NCBI RefSeq assembly: GCF_005233845.1
Contig: NZ_SZQL01000001.1
Location: 295,205 to 359,204 of the forward strand
Source of the DNA: Ilyomonas limi
GTDB lineage: Bacteria; Bacteroidota; Bacteroidia; Chitinophagales; Chitinophagaceae
Direction: 5' to 3'
Length of the DNA stretch: 64,000 nucleotides
Shown here: positions 1 to 8,152 of the stretch, one piece after another
How the letters are laid out: every line of letters starts with the position of its first letter
Position numbering within the stretch: the first letter of the stretch is position 1
Program-made: the position numbers and the translations under genes
The notes under the pieces: generated by a model
What the model saw: the letters and a program-made list of their open reading frames with translations, nothing else
What the model was told of the DNA's origin: nothing
The model's database searches: none

Positions 1-375
1 AGAGTCAAGACTTACATTAATTTTCCGGATGCCAGCAGCTTTTAACTGCTGAATATATTTGCCGGTTAATGTGGCATTAGTAGTAATGGTTATCTCCTCT
101 AAACCTTCTAACGTACTGATGTTTTCTAAGAAAGGCATAATGCCATTTCTCACAAAAGGCTCTCCGCCGGTAATTCTTATTTTAGACACGCCCAGGCTGC
201 AAAAAACAGCAGTGAGCATATACATTTCTTCAAAATTTAGCAAATCCTTTCGCTGTGCAAAGTGCATTCCCTCTTCGGGCATACAGTAGTAACACCTGAG
301 ATTGCACCGGTCTGTTACCGATAACCTCAGGTAGTTTAACTGCCTGCCATATTTATCAATCAGCGCCTGCTTCAT
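1..375 (-). CDS. moaA: GTP 3',8-cyclase MoaA (partial, C-terminus beyond window)
   Basis: Radical-SAM enzyme that starts molybdenum cofactor synthesis by converting GTP to 3',8-cyclo-GTP, which MoaC then turns into cyclic pyranopterin. Only the first 125 residues lie in the window. The radical-SAM cysteines are C24, C28 and C31 (CNLRCYYC), preceded by the family's typical LRLSVTDR stretch, and the SAM-binding GGEP follows at 70-73. The ATG at 375-373 gives the usual short MoaA lead-in before the cluster motif. It is the last gene of the minus-strand moa/pao block, 52 bp after moaE; that gap carries a short CAACTGT-type repeat. Family assignment is firm; the C-terminal 4Fe-4S domain cannot be checked here. 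Confidence 0.96.
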   Translation of the reverse strand, partial: MKQALIDKYGRQLNYLRLSVTDRCNLRCYYCMPEEGMHFAQRKDLLNFEEMYMLTAVFCSLGVSKIRITGGEPFVRNGIMPFLENISTLEGLEEITITTNATLTGKYIQQLKAAGIRKINVSLDS

Positions 376-399
376 TGCCTTACAACTTATTGCTTATTA

Positions 400-425
400 T
401 TGTATACACTGTCAACTGTCAACTA
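400..425. repeat. Short-period CAACTGT repeat between moaE and moaA
   Basis: About three degenerate copies of a 7-8 bp unit (CACTGTCAACTGTCAACT) lie between the two moa genes. A similar unit occurs at 57693-57722. It looks like one of the simple degenerate tandem repeats scattered through Bacteroidota intergenic regions; no function is evident. Confidence 0.5.
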
Positions 426-427
426 AT

Positions 428-838
428 TCACGGGTGCGCATTCACCCACACACTATTGTCCTTAAAAAATTCATGTTTCCAGATGGGCACTGTCTTCTTT
501 AACTCATCTATTAAAAATTCACATGCTTCAAAAGCTGCTTTGCGATGCACGGATGAAGCGCCTGTTATCACTACTGCTTCACCGGGCAACTTTTCACCTA
601 CCGCGTGTATCATCACTATTTTATCCAGTATCCATTTTTCCTGCGCAGCAACAGCAATTTTATGCATTTCTTTCAAAGCCATTACCTCGTATGCTTCAAA
701 CACCAGCTTTACCACTTCTTTTCCATGCGAATGATTGCGCACCGTACCTACAAACAAATTAACTGCGCCCGACGTTGGTGATTGTAAATATTGATACGCT
801 TCAGCCAAATTTATATTATCAACAATTCTTATCAGCAT
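428..838 (-). CDS. moaE: Molybdopterin synthase catalytic subunit MoaE
   Basis: Large subunit of molybdopterin synthase. It uses the MoaD C-terminal thiocarboxylate to put two sulfurs into cyclic pyranopterin monophosphate. The 136 residues are a normal family length. Visible hallmarks are GAVNLFVGTVRNHSHG near the N-terminus, the anion-binding HRKAAFEAC segment and the catalytic lysine in VPIWKHE. It starts 9 bp after the end of moaD, so the two subunits of the heterotetramer are almost certainly co-translated. The neighbouring moaA, moaC and mobA genes and the molybdo-hydroxylase subunits agree with this role. Confidence 0.96.
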   Translation of the reverse strand: MLIRIVDNINLAEAYQYLQSPTSGAVNLFVGTVRNHSHGKEVVKLVFEAYEVMALKEMHKIAVAAQEKWILDKIVMIHAVGEKLPGEAVVITGASSVHRKAAFEACEFLIDELKKTVPIWKHEFFKDNSVWVNAHP

Positions 839-847
839 ATCTGTTTA

Positions 848-1084
848 TTATCCGCCGCTTACAGGCGGGATAAGTGCAATTTCATACGCGTTCTGTAAAC
901 TTTGATTATCTTCTGCATACTCACTGTTTACGGCCACCGCTACGGAGCGTAGCTGCTGCAACTTTGGGTACTGCTGCGACAGCCATTGCTTCAATTCGCC
1001 TACCGTTGCAAAATCTTCAGCAGTAATAGATAGTTTATTACTCCCGATTATATCTTTTGCAACACCAAATAACTTCAGTTCCAT
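848..1084 (-). CDS. moaD: Molybdopterin synthase sulfur-carrier subunit MoaD
   Basis: Ubiquitin-fold sulfur carrier, 78 residues from the chosen ATG at 1084-1082. A longer reading from 1102 would only add six hydrophobic residues before MELKLFG, the normal family start. The protein ends in PPVSGG, the C-terminal Gly-Gly that is adenylated by an MoeB-type enzyme and converted to a thiocarboxylate. The gene directly precedes moaE. No moeB or other activating enzyme lies in the window, so it must be encoded elsewhere, perhaps beyond moaA. Confidence 0.93.
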   Translation of the reverse strand: MELKLFGVAKDIIGSNKLSITAEDFATVGELKQWLSQQYPKLQQLRSVAVAVNSEYAEDNQSLQNAYEIALIPPVSGG

Positions 1085-1256
1085 ATAACAAAGTAACAGC
1101 AATTGTATGAACCGGACGGGGATTTAGGGGATTTTTGGGATTAATGCGATGAATTACTAATCACTTATTTAAACACCACTTTTTATTTTGTTGACTGCTA
1201 TATGTTCTCCCTCTTGGCGGCTGGGGAGAGCCGATCAATCGGGAGGCCGGGTGAAA

Positions 1257-3497
1257 TTATATCAACTTATCCGGTGTTATCGGCAATTCTCTTATTCTTT
1301 TTCCGGTAGCATTAAAAATAGCATTGGCAATAGCAGGCGCTACCCCAATAATGGCTATTTCACCCAAACCCTTAGAGCCTATCGGATCTACCAGCAAATC
1401 GGGTTTATCTACAAACAATACTTCCACTTTCGGCACATCAGCATGTACGGCTACATGATAATCGGCAAGATCTTTTGTTATATAGCGGCCAAAACGGTCG
1501 TCTATTACAGCTTCCTCTTCCAGCGCCATACCAATGCCACCGCTTACGCCACCAATCATCTGGTTGCCGGCTGTTTTTTTATTAATAATCCTGCCGGCGT
1601 CAGCACAGGCAACCACTTTTGCAACCTTGGTTTGCCCGGTTACTGCATGTACATGCACTTCGGCAAAGTGCATAGAAAAAGCATACATGGCATATTGCTG
1701 CCGTTCACTGCCGGGCCGGGCGCCTTCAATTACATCAATATCTCTCGCGCCGCCACCTTTCAAAATATCTTCGTAAGCAATGCTGGTACTTTTATCCTTA
1801 GGGAATAATTTGCCCTCTTCAAACATTACTTCTTCCATTTTCGCATTGGCAAACTCCTGCTTATTCCTGCCCGCCATTTCCAACAGTTTTTGCTTAATGC
1901 TGTTGCAGGCAGCCACCACAGCCGGACCTACACTGTTTACTGTACTGGAACCGCCTTGATTACCCATTTCCGGGAAATCGGAATTGCCCCACTGGAATGT
2001 TACTTTCTCTACCGGAAGGCTCATGTTATCAGCCGCAATCTGTGTCATAGCGGTGCCGGTACCCGGGCCAATATCAGTAACTGCGCATTGCATCAGTACA
2101 GTGCCATCGCCATACAACTTGCCCCGCACTTTGGCTGCTTGCCGGTTGGCACCAAACATGCCTATGGCCATACCATAGCCAATCTGCCAGTCGCCATCGC
2201 GCAACATACCGGGCTGCTGTTTTCGGTTTTTCCAGCCAATAGCCTCTGCACCCATTTTGTAGCAATCTCTTATGTAGTTGCTGCTCCAGGGCTTACCATT
2301 ATCGGGGTCTTTTTCCGGGTAGTTGCGGAGCCTGAATTCAATAGGGTCTATGTTTAAGGCATGTGCCATTTCGTCTATCGCACATTCCAGTGCCCAGGCA
2401 CCGGTGGCCTCGCCCGGACCGCGCATGGGCGTTGGCGTGCTTACATGCAGCGGCAGTAAGCGATAGCGGGTGCTTATATTAGGGCATTCGTACAACGTGC
2501 GTGTTTGCTGTAAAGTACCTTCGGTGAATTGTTCATAGGAAGAGGTTTGTCCCACTACGCTGTGCGTAATGCCTACCAGTTTACCGTCCTGTGTAGCGCC
2601 CATGTTTATTTTTTGCCATGTGCGCGGGCGATAGCCTACCATATAAAACATCTGCTCGCGGGTAAGCATGAGCTTTACCGGGCGGTTGACCATTTTGGCA
2701 GCAATAATAGCTGCTGTTTCGTGCGGCCAATTGCGCAATCCATTGCCAAAAGCGCCGCCTACAAAAGTGGAAATCACCTTAATGTTTTCTACGGGTATCT
2801 GCCATTCTCTGGCAAAGTTTTGCTGTGTGGGTTGTGTGCCTTGCACTTTGTCGTATAGTGTAAGCCGGTCATCCGTTTCCCAATGCGCAATAATGCTTTG
2901 CAATTCCATGGGATTGTGAAACTCTGTTGGCTGAAAATATTCCGTTTCGATCTTTACCGGCGCCGATGCATAGCCATCCGGTGTGCCGCGGGTGTAGTCT
3001 GCCACCGCTGCTTTTGGGTTTTGCTTTGCCTGCTCCGGCACAATTGCCTTGTTCATATTTTCCTCAAAAGCGGTTTGCGGCGTTTCCTTATCGTATTGCA
3101 CCTTCACCAGCGATGCGGCATACCGCGCCCGCTCAAAGGTGCCGGCAACTACTACAGCAATTGGCTGTCCGTTGAAATATACCTTATTATCATAGAATAC
3201 TCTCAGGGGACGTCCGGCTGGCTTGGGTTGTCCGGGTTCGCCATGCTGCTCCTGGTAGCCCGGTACTTTTATGGAGTTTACGTGCGAGATAACAGCGATA
3301 ACGCCCGGCGCGTTTTCAGCCGCTTTAGTATCTATATTTTTGATAGTGCCTTTGGTAATGGTACTGCTTACCAACACTGCATAAGCGATATTTGCCAGCT
3401 TATATTCTGCCGAGTAAGTAGCCGCGCCGGTTACCTTCAGCTTGCCATCTACCCGGTTCATCGGCTCTCCAATCACCTTATTACTTTTTGTACTCAT
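1257..3497 (-). CDS. Aldehyde oxidoreductase Mo-binding subunit, PaoC-like (copy 1)
   Basis: Large catalytic subunit (746 aa) of a xanthine dehydrogenase-family molybdo-hydroxylase. It begins with the aldehyde oxidase a/b-hammerhead domain (RVDGKLKVTGAATYSAEY, about residues 15-32) and continues with the Mo-cofactor-binding region. The base-catalyst glutamate is E713 in SKGLGE near the C-terminus. No signal peptide is visible; in PaoABC-type enzymes the folded complex is carried out by the Tat signal on the Fe-S subunit. It is a clear paralogue of the next gene upstream (3961-6174), with the same length, the same N-terminal motif and the same ending TPDKL[IV]. A 463-bp repeat-filled gap separates the two. 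Substrate unknown; aromatic or aliphatic aldehydes are a reasonable guess by analogy with PaoABC. Confidence 0.93.
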   Translation of the reverse strand: MSTKSNKVIGEPMNRVDGKLKVTGAATYSAEYKLANIAYAVLVSSTITKGTIKNIDTKAAENAPGVIAVISHVNSIKVPGYQEQHGEPGQPKPAGRPLRVFYDNKVYFNGQPIAVVVAGTFERARYAASLVKVQYDKETPQTAFEENMNKAIVPEQAKQNPKAAVADYTRGTPDGYASAPVKIETEYFQPTEFHNPMELQSIIAHWETDDRLTLYDKVQGTQPTQQNFAREWQIPVENIKVISTFVGGAFGNGLRNWPHETAAIIAAKMVNRPVKLMLTREQMFYMVGYRPRTWQKINMGATQDGKLVGITHSVVGQTSSYEQFTEGTLQQTRTLYECPNISTRYRLLPLHVSTPTPMRGPGEATGAWALECAIDEMAHALNIDPIEFRLRNYPEKDPDNGKPWSSNYIRDCYKMGAEAIGWKNRKQQPGMLRDGDWQIGYGMAIGMFGANRQAAKVRGKLYGDGTVLMQCAVTDIGPGTGTAMTQIAADNMSLPVEKVTFQWGNSDFPEMGNQGGSSTVNSVGPAVVAACNSIKQKLLEMAGRNKQEFANAKMEEVMFEEGKLFPKDKSTSIAYEDILKGGGARDIDVIEGARPGSERQQYAMYAFSMHFAEVHVHAVTGQTKVAKVVACADAGRIINKKTAGNQMIGGVSGGIGMALEEEAVIDDRFGRYITKDLADYHVAVHADVPKVEVLFVDKPDLLVDPIGSKGLGEIAIIGVAPAIANAIFNATGKRIRELPITPDKLI

Positions 3498-3782
3498 CGG
3501 TTAGCTTTTTGTAATACAATTTATTCTTCTTTACCTGTTATTTTATAATGATTTGGACGTGCCCGCACCGCCAGTTCGTAGCTCGGAAACATTCAATTTC
3601 AAAATTATTTCAAAATAATTCAGCGGTGCGGTCGGGCTTTCTGCACTACTCCGGCACAGCGCCTTAGCGCAAAACCTTCACCGGGGTAGATGCTGCCAAT
3701 CCCTCACGCGCTCCGCAACTACAGCTTTGTAACTTATAGTTTTATAGGCTATAATGCTATGTTTGAAAGATGAGCAATTATT
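3498..3782. other. Gene-free stretch with GC-rich repeat debris
   Basis: No coding potential was seen between the two Mo-subunit genes. Positions about 3560-3720 are unusually GC-rich for an intergenic region. They contain a loose inverted pair (GCCCGCACCGC around 3560 and GCGGTGCGGTCGGGC around 3624), then a run of the type often seen around Bacteroidota mobile-element remnants. An element remnant is a guess; no transposase fragment could be read. Confidence 0.4.
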
Positions 3783-3950
3783 GTTATTGCGAGCGGTAGC
3801 GAAATAATCTGTGAATGGTAGTATAATCAAAATGAGCCATCTGATAATCTAACCTGCCAAGTTTAAGAGCCTGACAGTTATACTTCAAACGAAGCCATCA
3901 ATAATGATTCTTAATAAAACAACTCACAGATTGCTTCGCTACCGCTCGCA
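3783..3950. repeat. MITE-like repeat, copy 1 of 5
   Basis: A pair of inverted ends (ATTGCGAGCGGTAGCGAAAT at the left; its near-complement, ending ACCGCTCGCA, at the right) brackets about 110 bp of AT-rich sequence. The left end continues into GTATAATCAAAATGAGCC, shared with copies 3 and 4. It lies between the two Mo-subunit genes and carries no ORF. Confidence 0.8.
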
Positions 3951-3960
3951 GCACGGCTTC

Positions 3961-6174
3961 TCACACCAGCTTATCTGGTGTAATAGGCAAATCGCGCACC
4001 CGTTTGCCCGTAGCATGGTACACCGCATTGGCGATGGCTGCAGCAACCCCTACAATGCCTATTTCACCCAAACCTTTTGCGCCGATTGGCGTAAGAATAT
4101 CATCGCTTTTATCAATGAACAGTACTTCAATTGCAGGAATATCAGCATTGACCGGTACATGATAATCGGCTAAATCTTTTACCATCCAACGTCCATACCG
4201 GTCGTCTATAACCGATTCTTCTGTAAGCGCCATGCCAATACCCCAGGTAACGGAGCCGTACACCTGGCTACGTGCCGTCTTCTTATTCATGATTTTACCG
4301 GCATCAATTGCCGAGACTACACGGTTTACCTTTAGCTGATTGGTGAGCGCATGTACGCCTACTTCCACAAAAGTGGCGTTGTAAGAATAACTGCTGTATT
4401 TATCTGCTTCTTCGCTGCCTTTGGAATCTACGGTTACCTCAATAGAAGGCAAATGCTGCTGCTGTAAAAGATCTGCATACGAAATGCTAACAGCATCATC
4501 TTTTGTCTTAATCTTTCCATCACCAAATGCAAAGTTTTCAACAGGTGTATTTTGTAATGAAGATTGACTCTTCTTTAAATACTCAATAGCCTTTTGCCTC
4601 AATGCCACGCACGCATCATTCACCGCCGAACCAACAGAAGTAGTCGTTAATGAGCCAAACTGCCCAATAGCAGGGGGCAGGCGCGAATCGCCCAATTCAA
4701 ATTTTATTTTTTCCACCGGGATACCCGTTGCATCCGCCGCTATCTGGCTCATGATGGTAGCGGTACCTACGCCTACATCTGCCGTCGCGCTTTGTACTAC
4801 CAGCGTACCGTCGCTATTAAGCACTGCTCTCGCAGACGAAGGTGCTCGCCAGGCGCCGTAAATGCCCGTTGCCATACCATAACCAATCAGCCAATTGCCG
4901 TTGGTTGTGGAGCGCGGTTGAGGGTTACGCTTTTCCCAGCCAAACTGTGCTGCACCACGCTCGTAGCATTCGTTTAAAAATTTGGTACTCCAGGGCTGTT
5001 TGGTATCAGGGTTTTGCGCAGCATAATTTCTTTTGCGCAGCTCCAGCGGATCTATTTTTAGTGTATAAGAAAGCTCATCGAGCGCTGATTCCAAAGCAAA
5101 AGATCCGGGCGCTTCGCCGGGTGCACGCGTCCAGCAAGGCGTGCTTACATCCAGGGGTACCAGCCGGTATAGCGTGCTCACATTATCACAAGCATACAAT
5201 GCCTGTGTAAGAGAGGTCATGTTAGCGGTGAACTGCTCATATGTGGAAGTGTTACCATACGCTTCATGGTGTATACCGATGAGTTTACCGTCTTTATCAG
5301 CACCTAATTTTATTTTTTGAAGCGATTGCGGACGATAACCTACCATGTTGAATAGCTGGTCGCGGTTGAATACTACTTTTAATGGTCTGCCAATCTTTTT
5401 GGCACCAATGGTAGCTGCCATTTCCTCCGGCCATACCCGCGATGCACCACCAAATGCACCTCCTACAAATTTGGATACAATATGCACGTTTTCTTTCTGA
5501 AGTTTCCAGGCTTTGGCTATATCTTCCTGTGCTATGGGCGACGATTGGGTTTTGTTGTAAACCGTAATGGCATCAGCTCCTTCCCAAACAGCAATCGCCG
5601 CGTGCGGCTCCATTGGGTTGTGCACCTGCAGCTGCGTTTGATATTCCTGTTCAAAAGTGAAAGCAGCATTATCGAAAGCATTTTTATCACCACGATTGTA
5701 ATCCGGATCTGACTCTTTTGGTACAACAGCTTTATCCATATTCGACAGCATGTCTGTTTGGGGCGGCTCTTTTACATACTGCACTTTTACGAGGGATGCT
5801 GCATACCGTGCCCGCTCAAAGGTGTCCGCAATAGCTAAGGCTACCGGCTGGCCACTGTATAAAATAACATCGTTATAAAACACGCGGTATTCCCCGCCTT
5901 CGGTTCTCGGGTCGCTGCTTTCTTTGCCACCAAAGTAGCCGGGTGGTTTGGGTGCATTTAAATGGGTAATAATGGCAATGACGCCGGGTGCTTTTTCTGC
6001 CGCAGCCGTATCTATACTTTTGATGCGGCCGCGTGCAATAGCGCCCGATGCCAGCACACCATAAGCTAAGTTGGGAATAATGTACTCAGCAGCGTATTTG
6101 GCAGCGCCGGTGACCTTTAGCTTACCATCTACGCGACTTAGCGGCTGTCCTGCCATTTTTATGTCATCGCCCAT
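3961..6174 (-). CDS. Aldehyde oxidoreductase Mo-binding subunit, PaoC-like (copy 2)
   Basis: Second large molybdo-hydroxylase subunit (737 aa), closely related to the 1257-3497 product. It opens with RVDGKLKVTGAAKYAAEY, has the FVGGAFGG motif of the Mo-cofactor domain and keeps the catalytic glutamate (E704 in AKGLGE). Being nearest the FAD and Fe-S subunit genes, it may be the main partner, with copy 1 as an alternative catalytic subunit of different substrate range; that is inference. It starts 157 bp after the FAD-subunit gene ends, across an inverted-repeat element. Both copies look intact, so neither is an obvious pseudogene. Confidence 0.93.
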   Translation of the reverse strand: MGDDIKMAGQPLSRVDGKLKVTGAAKYAAEYIIPNLAYGVLASGAIARGRIKSIDTAAAEKAPGVIAIITHLNAPKPPGYFGGKESSDPRTEGGEYRVFYNDVILYSGQPVALAIADTFERARYAASLVKVQYVKEPPQTDMLSNMDKAVVPKESDPDYNRGDKNAFDNAAFTFEQEYQTQLQVHNPMEPHAAIAVWEGADAITVYNKTQSSPIAQEDIAKAWKLQKENVHIVSKFVGGAFGGASRVWPEEMAATIGAKKIGRPLKVVFNRDQLFNMVGYRPQSLQKIKLGADKDGKLIGIHHEAYGNTSTYEQFTANMTSLTQALYACDNVSTLYRLVPLDVSTPCWTRAPGEAPGSFALESALDELSYTLKIDPLELRKRNYAAQNPDTKQPWSTKFLNECYERGAAQFGWEKRNPQPRSTTNGNWLIGYGMATGIYGAWRAPSSARAVLNSDGTLVVQSATADVGVGTATIMSQIAADATGIPVEKIKFELGDSRLPPAIGQFGSLTTTSVGSAVNDACVALRQKAIEYLKKSQSSLQNTPVENFAFGDGKIKTKDDAVSISYADLLQQQHLPSIEVTVDSKGSEEADKYSSYSYNATFVEVGVHALTNQLKVNRVVSAIDAGKIMNKKTARSQVYGSVTWGIGMALTEESVIDDRYGRWMVKDLADYHVPVNADIPAIEVLFIDKSDDILTPIGAKGLGEIGIVGVAAAIANAVYHATGKRVRDLPITPDKLV

Positions 6175-6225
6175 AGCTGAATGTGGTATAAAAGGGTGAA
6201 TGTTTGAATGGAATACAATGGATTA

Positions 6226-6324
6226 TTGAACCATGAAGACAAAAAACACAAAGGTTCACTAAGAAAAATAAGCGTAAAAACTCTTTGTGTAACTTCTTCT
6301 TTTTTGTGCTTTTTTGGTTCAAAG
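6226..6324. repeat. Inverted pair of the GAACC...GGTTC dispersed repeat
   Basis: TTGAACCATGAAGAC at the left and TTTTTTGGTTCAAAG at the right flank a CACAAAG / CTTTGTG pair, forming a long imperfect hairpin in the gap between the FAD and second Mo-subunit genes. Related single arms occur at about 7953, 22728, 26337, 31440, 35767 and 35895. It may affect the stoichiometry of operon expression, but this is not shown. Confidence 0.6.
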
Positions 6325-6331
6325 AAAAATC

Positions 6332-7321
6332 TTACACGCTCTTCAATCCCGATGCTACACTCAATGCCTGTACAATGGTATTGGGCCCAAGCTTTAACTT
6401 ATATTGATTATGCTTAAATGCCTTTGCTCCCTGAAAGGCTATTTGCGCTGCCTGTTGAAAGTTTTCTTCCGTTGCTGTTTTACTTTTTAAGAAGGTTTCT
6501 GCATCAGTTAACCGCCAGGGCTTGTGTGCTACGCCACCCATTGCGAGCCTTGCTTCTTTTATGGTATTGCCGTCCATATTTAGTGCGGCAGCTACCGATA
6601 CGAGCGCAAAAGCATACGAATTGCGGTCGCGCACTTTTAAGTAATACGCATTTTTACTGAATGGCGAAATGGGAATAGTAACCGCCGTTATCAATTCATT
6701 TTTATCCAAGTTGGTGTCTTTCTCCGGTGTATCGCCGGGCAGGCGGTGAAAATCGGCTATTGGAATTTTACGCTCGCCCTTAGGACCGTTTACAACAACG
6801 GTTGCATCCAAAGCACGCAATGCCACATTCATGTCGCTGGGGTTTACGGCAATACATTTATCACTAAAACCAAAGATGGCATGCATGCGGTTGAAGCCTT
6901 CCAAGGCGCCGCATCCGGTACCTGGCTCGCGTTTGTTGCAGGGCATGGCGGTATCGTAAAAATAAGGGCATCGTGTACGTTGCAACAGGTTGCCGCCTGT
7001 GGTTGCCATGTTGCGTATTTGTGCCGATGCGCCGGCATTGATAGCCATTGCTAAAAGGGGCAGGTTTTGCAAAATGGTTTTGTCTTCGGCTATTTCGGTA
7101 TTGCGTGTGAGTGCGCCAATGCGAATGATATTGCCTTGCTGCGTAATGCCTTTGAGTGGCAGGCGCGTAACATCCACGAGCTTTTCGGGCTGCATAATGT
7201 GGCGCTTCATGAGATCAAGCAAATTAGTGCCGCCACCTAAGAACCTGGCAGTTGGCTCGGCAGCAACGGCTGCGATAGCGGTTTTTTGTTCGGCAGGGCG
7301 AACATATTGAAACAGGTTCAT
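6332..7321 (-). CDS. Aldehyde oxidoreductase FAD-binding subunit, PaoB-like
   Basis: Medium subunit (329 aa) of the molybdo-hydroxylase, carrying FAD between the 2Fe-2S clusters and the final acceptor. The N-terminal FAD domain has the glycine-rich [12 protein letters not shown] (27-38) and a second signature at [13 protein letters not shown] (106-118). A cysteine-rich insert follows (C118 in RCPYFYD, C128 in PCNKRE, C137 in GTGCGA). In E. coli PaoB this region binds an extra 4Fe-4S cluster, so this subunit is PaoB-type rather than plain xanthine-dehydrogenase type. The start codon overlaps the Fe-S subunit stop in an ATGA, implying translational coupling. Confidence 0.95.
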   Translation of the reverse strand: MNLFQYVRPAEQKTAIAAVAAEPTARFLGGGTNLLDLMKRHIMQPEKLVDVTRLPLKGITQQGNIIRIGALTRNTEIAEDKTILQNLPLLAMAINAGASAQIRNMATTGGNLLQRTRCPYFYDTAMPCNKREPGTGCGALEGFNRMHAIFGFSDKCIAVNPSDMNVALRALDATVVVNGPKGERKIPIADFHRLPGDTPEKDTNLDKNELITAVTIPISPFSKNAYYLKVRDRNSYAFALVSVAAALNMDGNTIKEARLAMGGVAHKPWRLTDAETFLKSKTATEENFQQAAQIAFQGAKAFKHNQYKLKLGPNTIVQALSVASGLKSV

Positions 7322-7938
7322 ACTTTTTGCCCTCCTTTTTGTACTTCTTCTATGGCGTCAACAATATTTGGATAAGCACCGCAACGGCAGATATTGCCAC
7401 TCATATACTCGCGTATCTGATCGCGGCTGCTGGCATGTCCTTCGCGAATACAAGCCACCGCACTCATGATTTGTCCCGGTGTGCAATAGCCACACTGGAA
7501 GCCATCATGCTTAATGAAAGCAGCTTGCATCGGGTGCAATTCATCACCATTCGCCAAACCTTCAATGGTAGTAACTTTGCTGCCATCGGTAGTAGCGGCA
7601 AGCGTAAGACAAGACAGGACGCGCTCACCATTAACATGCACGGTACAGGCGCCGCACTGACCATAATCGCAACCTTTTTTGGTGCCGGTAAGGTGCAGAT
7701 TTTCACGTAGCAAATCGAGCAGCGAAGTGCGTGGATCAATGTCCATCGTGTGCCTGGTACCATTAATTTCTACACTGAGCGATACATTTTCTATAGCAGC
7801 AGCAATATGCTCATCCCAGTGGTTGTTGGCGGCATTGATGGCGGCAGCCGGGGTGAGCGCAACCGCTGTAATAACGGTTGATTTTTTAAGAAAGCTACGC
7901 CGCGATTCGTTGGGACAAAAAGGCTCTTGTTCGTTCAT
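7318..7938 (-). CDS. Aldehyde oxidoreductase 2Fe-2S subunit with Tat signal, PaoA-like
   Basis: Small subunit (206 aa) with two 2Fe-2S clusters. The plant-ferredoxin-type cluster uses C90, C95, C98 and C110 (CDYGQCGAC...C). The helical-domain cluster uses C149, C152, C184 and C186 (QCGYC and NICRCG). The N-terminus carries a Tat-like signal, SRRSFLKK at 12-19, followed by a hydrophobic Ala-rich stretch to about residue 37, as in E. coli PaoA. The assembled complex is therefore predicted to be periplasmic. It overlaps the FAD subunit by 4 bp and begins the pao part of the cluster, 214 bp after the mobA-like gene. Confidence 0.95.
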   Translation of the reverse strand: MNEQEPFCPNESRRSFLKKSTVITAVALTPAAAINAANNHWDEHIAAAIENVSLSVEINGTRHTMDIDPRTSLLDLLRENLHLTGTKKGCDYGQCGACTVHVNGERVLSCLTLAATTDGSKVTTIEGLANGDELHPMQAAFIKHDGFQCGYCTPGQIMSAVACIREGHASSRDQIREYMSGNICRCGAYPNIVDAIEEVQKGGQKV

Positions 7939-8152
7939 GATCAGCGTTTTGTTTTTGAACCACAGACCTGCCTGCCGATAGACAGAGACACAGAAAACAT
8001 AGAGGACTTAATGTTTACAGGTGTGGTTGTTTACAATTTAATGTGTAAAGTGTAATGTTGCTTAACTGTGTGCCATTTGGACACACCAGAATGAACTAAA
8101 AACAGCAACCATTAATAACACTACTAAAATATGGAAATTGCAAATAAAAGCA

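Noticed and set aside
1188..1808. 206-codon plus-strand frame opposite the Mo-subunit gene
   Set aside because: It lies wholly antisense to a well-supported molybdo-hydroxylase gene, its composition is skewed and it has no family signature; a shadow frame.
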